Of a stretch of DNA of 18,895 nucleotides, positions 14,823-18,895 are shown in pieces. Under the pieces are notes generated by a model. It was given only the letters and a program-made list of their open reading frames with translations, made no database searches and was not told the origin of the DNA. Made by a program: the position numbers and the translations under genes. Each line of letters opens with the position of its first letter. The stretch's first letter is position 1. This stretch comes from JBOICV01 sp050740255 (lineage in GTDB: Bacteria > Pseudomonadota > Gammaproteobacteria > Nevskiales > JBOICV01), in the NCBI GenBank assembly GCA_050740255.1, contig JBOICV010000188.1, positions 1 through 18,895 on the forward strand, in the 5' to 3' direction.

Positions 14823-16118
14823 ATGCTGAAGCTCAATTGCCTCGACAGCCGCGCAGCCGGATTCGAGCAGGAATTCGCCGCTTTGCTCGCGCGCGACCCC
14901 GCGGCCGATCAGGCCGTGCAGCGTGCGGTGCAGGACATCCTGGCCGACGTGCAGTCGCGCGGCGATGATGCCGTGCTCGAATACGCACGCCGCTTCGATC
15001 GCAGTCGCGCTGCGACCATGCGCGAATTGGAAATTCCAAAGGCGCGCCTGCACACCGCGCTGGCCGGAATCAGCGCCGAGCTGCGCAGCGCCCTGGAAAC
15101 CGCCGCCGCCCGCATCCGTGTTTACGCCGAGAAGCAGAAACTGGAATCCTGGTCGTTTACGGACGAGCACGGCAATGTGCTGGGTCAGCAGATCACGCCG
15201 CTGGAACGCGTCGGTATTTATGTGCCGGGCGGCAAAGCGGCCTATCCGTCATCGGTGTTGATGAATACGATACCGGCCAAGGTCGCGGGCGTTGGGGAAA
15301 TCATCATGGTCACGCCGAGCCCAGAAGAGGACATGAATGAGGTCGTGCTGGCCGCTGCGGCGATTGCCGGGGTGGACCGCGCTTTTCGTCTGGGCGGCGC
15401 ACACGCGATCGCGGCGCTGGCCTACGGCACAGCGACGGTGCCGGCGGTGGACAAGATTGTTGGCCCGGGCAACGCCTATGTCGCCGCCGCCAAGCGCGCG
15501 GTGTTCGGGGTGGTCGGCATCGATATGATCGCCGGTCCCTCGGAGATTCTGGTGATTTGCGATGGCGACACGAACCCGGACTGGATCGCGCTCGATTTGT
15601 TCTCTCAGGCCGAGCACGACGAGGACGCGCAAGCCATCCTGCTGTCACCCGATGCCAGATTTCTGGAGAAGGTCGCGGGCAGTATTCAGCGTCTGCTGCA
15701 GGAGCAGCCGCGCGCAGCCATCATTGAGGAATCACTGCGCGCACGTGGCGCACTGATTCAGGTGCGCGATCTGAACGAGGCGGCGAATATCGCCAACCGG
15801 CTTGCGCCGGAGCATCTCGAGCTCTCGGTCGCGGAGCCGCAGGCTTTGCTGAAGAAAATCCGCCATGCCGGCGCGATTTTCCTCGGGCGGTATACGCCGG
15901 AGGCTTTCGGCGACTACTGTGCCGGGCCCAACCACGTGCTGCCGACCGCGCGCAGCGCGCGCTTTTCCTCGCCACTGGGTGTGTATGACTTTCAGAAGCG
16001 CAGCAGTGTGATACAGGCCTCGGAGCGGGGCGCGCCCGCGCTCGCGCGCACTGCGGCGACGCTGGCCGAGGCTGAGGGCCTGGTCGCACATCAGCGCTCG
16101 GCTGAATATCGGAAGTAA
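14823..16118 (+). CDS. hisD: Histidinol dehydrogenase
   Basis: HisD is the zinc-dependent NAD enzyme that oxidises L-histidinol to L-histidine in two steps, ending the pathway. The 431 residues align over the full length with E. coli HisD (434). Expected zinc ligands are Gln262 and His265 (in LFSQAEHDEDAQ), Asp364 (in EAFGDYCAGPNHVLP) and His423 (VAHQRS). The catalytic pair Glu330-His331 is in APEHLEL. Other blocks: RVGIYVPGGKAAYPSSVLM and KIVGPGNAYVAAAKR. It begins two bases after the hisG stop and ends 10 bases before hisC, so the three his genes form one transcription unit. Confidence 0.98.
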   Translation: MLKLNCLDSRAAGFEQEFAALLARDPAADQAVQRAVQDILADVQSRGDDAVLEYARRFDRSRAATMRELEIPKARLHTALAGISAELRSALETAAARIRVYAEKQKLESWSFTDEHGNVLGQQITPLERVGIYVPGGKAAYPSSVLMNTIPAKVAGVGEIIMVTPSPEEDMNEVVLAAAAIAGVDRAFRLGGAHAIAALAYGTATVPAVDKIVGPGNAYVAAAKRAVFGVVGIDMIAGPSEILVICDGDTNPDWIALDLFSQAEHDEDAQAILLSPDARFLEKVAGSIQRLLQEQPRAAIIEESLRARGALIQVRDLNEAANIANRLAPEHLELSVAEPQALLKKIRHAGAIFLGRYTPEAFGDYCAGPNHVLPTARSARFSSPLGVYDFQKRSSVIQASERGAPALARTAATLAEAEGLVAHQRSAEYRK

Positions 16119-16128
16119 GCAGGCAGAA

Positions 16129-17217
16129 ATGAGCGACCCGCTCGACTGGCTCCGGCCTGAGATCACCGCGCTCAAGGCTTACCACGTGCCTGCCGCCACA
16201 GGCCTGGTCAAGCTGGACGCAATGGAAAATCCTTACCGCTGGCCGGCGGAGATGATCCAGGCCTGGCAGACCGAGCTCGCGCATATCGCGGTTAACCGCT
16301 ATCCCGATCCGCAGGCGCCCGCGCTCAAGACCGCGCTGCGGGAGTCGATGGGTATTCCGCAGCAGGCGGAAGTGCTGCTCGGCAATGGCTCGGATGAGCT
16401 GATTCAAATGCTGGTGCTGGCGCTCGCCCGCCCCGGAGCGATAGTGCTGGCGCCCGAGCCGAGCTTCGCGATGTACAAATTGACCGCCGAGGTCTGCGGC
16501 ATGCAGTACATCGGGGTGCCGCTGCGTCTGGATTACGCACTCGATACCGAAGCCATGTTGGCGGCACTGGCGCGACATCGGCCGGCGCTGGTCTTCATCG
16601 CCAACCCGAACAATCCCACCGGCAACGCGTTTGACGCCGCCGGCTTGCGCGCGATCGTCGAGCAGGCGCCGGGTCTCGTCGTGCTGGACGAAGCCTACTA
16701 CCCCTTCACCCAGGCCAATGCGCTGGCCTGGCTGACGGAGTATCCGAATCTGCTCGTCATGCGCACCGTGTCCAAACTCGGACTGGCCGGCCTGCGGCTC
16801 GGCCTGCTCTGCGGCAGCAAGGCCTGGCTCGAACAGATTGATAAAACCCGTCTGCCCTACAACATCAACGTATTGACGCAGGCCAGCGTCGCTTTCGCGC
16901 TCGGGCGCGCCAAGGTTCTGGCGCAGCAGGCCGCCGCAATCCGCGAAGAACGCGCACGTCTTTTCGCCGAGTTGCAGCGCCGCGCCGCGCTCACGGCGTA
17001 TCCGAGCGAGGCGAATTTCATTCTGTTCCGCGCGCCGTCGGGGTGTGCCGATGCCTTGCATACGGCTGTGCGCGCGGGCGGCGTGCTGATCAAGAATCTG
17101 CATGGCAGCCATCCGATGCTGACCGACTGTCTGCGCGTCACGGTCGGGCTGCCAAAAGAAAACACGATATTTTTGAATGCCTTGGACGTGGCGCTCGCCA
17201 AGGAGCCAGGCAAATAA
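16129..17217 (+). CDS. hisC: Histidinol-phosphate aminotransferase
   Basis: HisC is a PLP-dependent fold-type I aminotransferase that converts imidazole-acetol phosphate to histidinol phosphate with glutamate as donor. The 362-residue protein shows NRYPDPQAPALK near the N-terminus, LLGNGSDELI (83-92) for the cofactor phosphate, NPNNPTGN (159-166), VVLDEAYYPF with Asp187 and Tyr190, and RTVSKLGLAGLRLG with the PLP-binding Lys216. The ATG at 16129 is 10 bases after hisD. It is the last gene of the hisGDC cluster; hisB and the other his genes are not here. A 150-base gap follows before petA. Confidence 0.97.
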   Translation: MSDPLDWLRPEITALKAYHVPAATGLVKLDAMENPYRWPAEMIQAWQTELAHIAVNRYPDPQAPALKTALRESMGIPQQAEVLLGNGSDELIQMLVLALARPGAIVLAPEPSFAMYKLTAEVCGMQYIGVPLRLDYALDTEAMLAALARHRPALVFIANPNNPTGNAFDAAGLRAIVEQAPGLVVLDEAYYPFTQANALAWLTEYPNLLVMRTVSKLGLAGLRLGLLCGSKAWLEQIDKTRLPYNINVLTQASVAFALGRAKVLAQQAAAIREERARLFAELQRRAALTAYPSEANFILFRAPSGCADALHTAVRAGGVLIKNLHGSHPMLTDCLRVTVGLPKENTIFLNALDVALAKEPGK

Positions 17218-17367
17218 GTTATAGTATCTTGCGCACGCAGACGCCCGGCCGTCACGCCGGGGCGAGGGTCGGCCGCGCGACTCGGGGTTACCCAACAAAA
17301 TACGACAGCTTCAAGCGCTCCGCCTCGCCGCGGGACGTATTCATGAAGTGGGTTTCGGAGAGGAATG
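17218..17367 (+). promoter_or_regulatory. Intergenic region ahead of petA, probable promoter region
   Basis: This 150-base gap is the longest non-coding stretch in the window. A TATAGT hexamer (17220-17225) could be a -10 box but has no matching -35 at normal spacing. CCCGGC and GCCGGG (17244-17249, 17256-17261) can form a 6-bp hairpin without a following T-tract, so no terminator for hisC is evident. GGAGAGG (17357-17363) is the petA ribosome-binding site. A separate petABC promoter is expected here from context, but its exact place is not resolved. Confidence 0.4.
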
Positions 17368-17973
17368 ATGAGTAACGAAGGCGTGGACCTCAGGAAGCGC
17401 CGCTTCCTGACGTTGACGACCGCCGCGGTCGGCGCGGTCGGCACCGGCTTTGCGGCCTGGCCTTTTCTGTCAGCCTGGCAACCCAGCGCCAGGGCCAAGG
17501 CGCTCGGCGCACCGGTTAAAGCCGATATCGCCAGCTTGCAGCAAGGGCAGATGGTGATCTTCGAATGGCGCGGCAGCCCGGTGTGGGTGATCAAGCGCTC
17601 GCCCGAGATGCTCGCCAGTCTGGATGCGGTGAAGGGCGACATGGCCGATCCCGACTCCGAGTACGACCAGCAGCCGGCCTATGCCAAGAACGCAACGCGT
17701 TCGCTCAAGCCCGACTTGTTGGTGATGATCGGCACCTGCACCCATCTCGGCTGCTCGCCGAAGTTCCGGCCGGATTTTCCGGCGCCGGAAATTGACGCAC
17801 AGTGGAAAGGCGGCTTCTTCTGCCCCTGCCACGGCTCCAAATTCGATCTCGCCGGCCGCGTCTATAAAGGCGTGCCGGCGCCGCTGAATCTGAAAATTCC
17901 GCCGTACCGCTTCGAATCCGACACGCTGATCGTGATCGGCGAAGACCCCACGGACAGTCAAGGGGCTGCGTAA
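17368..17973 (+). CDS. petA: Ubiquinol-cytochrome c reductase iron-sulfur (Rieske) subunit
   Basis: The Rieske protein passes electrons from ubiquinol to cytochrome c1 in complex III, with its cluster domain in the periplasm. The 201-residue product starts with a twin-arginine region (KRRFLT, residues 10-15) and a hydrophobic anchor (about 16-36), usual for bacterial Rieske proteins. Cluster box I is CTHLGC (124-129) and box II CPCHGS (152-157): Cys124, His126, Cys152 and His155 bind the 2Fe-2S centre, and Cys129 with Cys154 form the disulfide. A tandem ATG at 17365 is possible; 17368 is better spaced from GGAGAGG. Its stop overlaps the petB start (TAATG). Confidence 0.97.
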   Translation: MSNEGVDLRKRRFLTLTTAAVGAVGTGFAAWPFLSAWQPSARAKALGAPVKADIASLQQGQMVIFEWRGSPVWVIKRSPEMLASLDAVKGDMADPDSEYDQQPAYAKNATRSLKPDLLVMIGTCTHLGCSPKFRPDFPAPEIDAQWKGGFFCPCHGSKFDLAGRVYKGVPAPLNLKIPPYRFESDTLIVIGEDPTDSQGAA

Positions 17974-18895
17974 TGGCCATCATCGCGAATCCGCACAAGA
18001 CCACCGGCTTTCTCGGCTGGATTGACGATCGCTTCCCGCTCACCAAGCTGTGGAAGGATCATATCGCCGAGTATTACGCGCCGAAGAATTTCAACTTCTG
18101 GTATTTCTTCGGCTCGCTGGCGCTGGTGGTGCTGGTGTTGCAACTGGGCACCGGCATCTGGCTCGCGATGTTTTACAAGCCGGATGCGGCGCTGGCCTTC
18201 GACTCGGTCGAGTACATCATGCGCGACGTCGAGTGGGGCTGGCTGATCCGTTACCTGCATTCCACCGGTGCTTCGGCCTTCTTCCTGGTGGTCTATCTGC
18301 ATATGTACCGGGGCCTGCTATACGGTTCGTACCGCAAGCCGCGCGAGCTGATCTGGATTTTCGGCATGCTCATTTACCTGTCGCTGATGGCCGAAGCGTT
18401 CTTCGGCTACCTGCTGCCGTGGGGCCAGATGTCGTACTGGGGCGCGCAGGTGATCGTCAACCTGTTCGACGCGATCCCGCTGATCGGTCCCACTCTGGCG
18501 CTGTGGATCCGCGGCGACTACGTGGTGTCCGATGCGACGCTGAACCGCTTCTTCGCCTTCCACGTGATCGCGATCCCGCTGGTGCTGCTGGGACTCGTCG
18601 CGGCGCACATCATGGCGCTGCACGAGGTGGGTTCAAACAATCCGGACGGCGTCGAGATCAAGAACACCAAGGACCCCAGGACCGGCCATCCGGTGGATGG
18701 CATCCCGTTCCATCCCTACTACACGGTCAAGGACACGCTCGGCGCCGTGGTGTTCCTGATCGTCTTCTGCGTCATCATGTTCTTCATGCCGGAGTTCGGC
18801 GGTTACTTCCTTGAATACAACAACTTCATTCCGGCGGATTCCCTCAAGACGCCGCCGCACATCGCGCCGGTGTGGTACTTCACGCCGTACTATTC
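17973..18895 (+). CDS. petB: Cytochrome b subunit of the bc1 complex (3' truncated by window end)
   Basis: The frame starting at the ATG of TAATG (17973) is open to the end of the window, giving 307 residues of a protein usually over 400 long. Cytochrome b holds the Qo and Qi quinone sites and hemes bL and bH in the inner membrane. Heme ligands are His96 and His110 in helix B (RYLHSTGASAFFLVVYLHMYRG region) and His197 and His212 in helix D. GYLLPWGQMSYWGAQV is the conserved Qo-side block, and SNNPDG follows helix D. The Qo motif, canonically PEWY, is PVWY here (299-302). Coupling to petA by a 1-base overlap is typical. petC (cytochrome c1) is expected just beyond the window. Confidence 0.97.
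   Translation, partial: MAIIANPHKTTGFLGWIDDRFPLTKLWKDHIAEYYAPKNFNFWYFFGSLALVVLVLQLGTGIWLAMFYKPDAALAFDSVEYIMRDVEWGWLIRYLHSTGASAFFLVVYLHMYRGLLYGSYRKPRELIWIFGMLIYLSLMAEAFFGYLLPWGQMSYWGAQVIVNLFDAIPLIGPTLALWIRGDYVVSDATLNRFFAFHVIAIPLVLLGLVAAHIMALHEVGSNNPDGVEIKNTKDPRTGHPVDGIPFHPYYTVKDTLGAVVFLIVFCVIMFFMPEFGGYFLEYNNFIPADSLKTPPHIAPVWYFTPYY

Noticed and set aside
17244..17261. Hairpin CCCGGC/GCCGGG after hisC as a possible terminator
   Set aside because: The stem is only 6 bp and no T-tract follows on either strand.
15721..17298. A long open frame on the minus strand opposite hisD and hisC (525 codons)
   Set aside because: Same reason: antisense to clear full-length genes, with a low-complexity Arg/Ala/Pro-rich N- or C-terminal composition and no motif.
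17343..17375. A 10-codon mini-frame (MKWVSERNDE) whose stop overlaps the petA start
   Set aside because: It could couple translation, but it has only a weak ribosome-binding site and no sign of conservation that can be seen here.
18050..18814. A 254-codon frame on the plus strand overlapping petB
   Set aside because: It is out of frame with the clear cytochrome b reading frame starting at 17973, which carries all heme ligands.

Overview
The window is 18.9 kb of GC-rich, densely coding chromosomal DNA. It most likely comes from a gammaproteobacterium: the order rpoN-hpf-ptsN-hprK-rapZ-PTS, the adjoining lptC-lptA-lptB/kdsC/kdsD block, ibaG-murA-hisGDC and the following petAB are all arrangements typical of that class. 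Genes for ubiquinone synthesis, LPS export and a cytochrome bc1 complex point to a Gram-negative respiring cell. Genus cannot be read from the sequence. No tRNA, rRNA, insertion sequence, CRISPR array or phage gene was seen, and no stretch longer than about 150 bases lacks a gene.

Layout. (1) Positions 1-1126, plus strand: 3' part of ubiB. (2) Positions 1172-10848, minus strand: a tight run of twelve genes. In transcription order these are kdsD, kdsC, lptC, lptA, lptB (Kdo synthesis and LPS transport), rpoN (sigma-54), hpf (ribosome hibernation), ptsN (EIIA-Ntr), hprK, rapZ, a mannose-family EIIA, ptsH and ptsI. (3) A 25-bp divergent gap at 10849-10873. (4) Positions 10874 to the end, plus strand: an ABC-2 exporter pair, a BolA-family gene, murA, hisG, hisD, hisC, then petA and the start of petB.

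How the genes fit together. EI, HPr and two different EIIA proteins form a phosphorelay with no sugar-transporting EIIB/EIIC in the window, next to HPr kinase/phosphorylase, RapZ and sigma-54. This looks like a regulatory rather than transport PTS. The kds/lpt genes supply Kdo and move LPS to the outer membrane, murA starts peptidoglycan synthesis, and hisGDC covers three steps of histidine synthesis. PetA and PetB are the Rieske and cytochrome b subunits of complex III.

Most of the region is ordinary conserved core genome, and I see no unknown system. The points most worth checking are: an in-frame TAA near the 5' end of kdsD, with recognisable KdsD sequence on both sides of it; an HprK lacking the whole N-terminal domain; a strong intrinsic terminator placed against the ptsN ribosome-binding site; a RapZ without the basic C-terminal tail used for sRNA binding in E. 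coli; and a PVWY Qo motif in cytochrome b.
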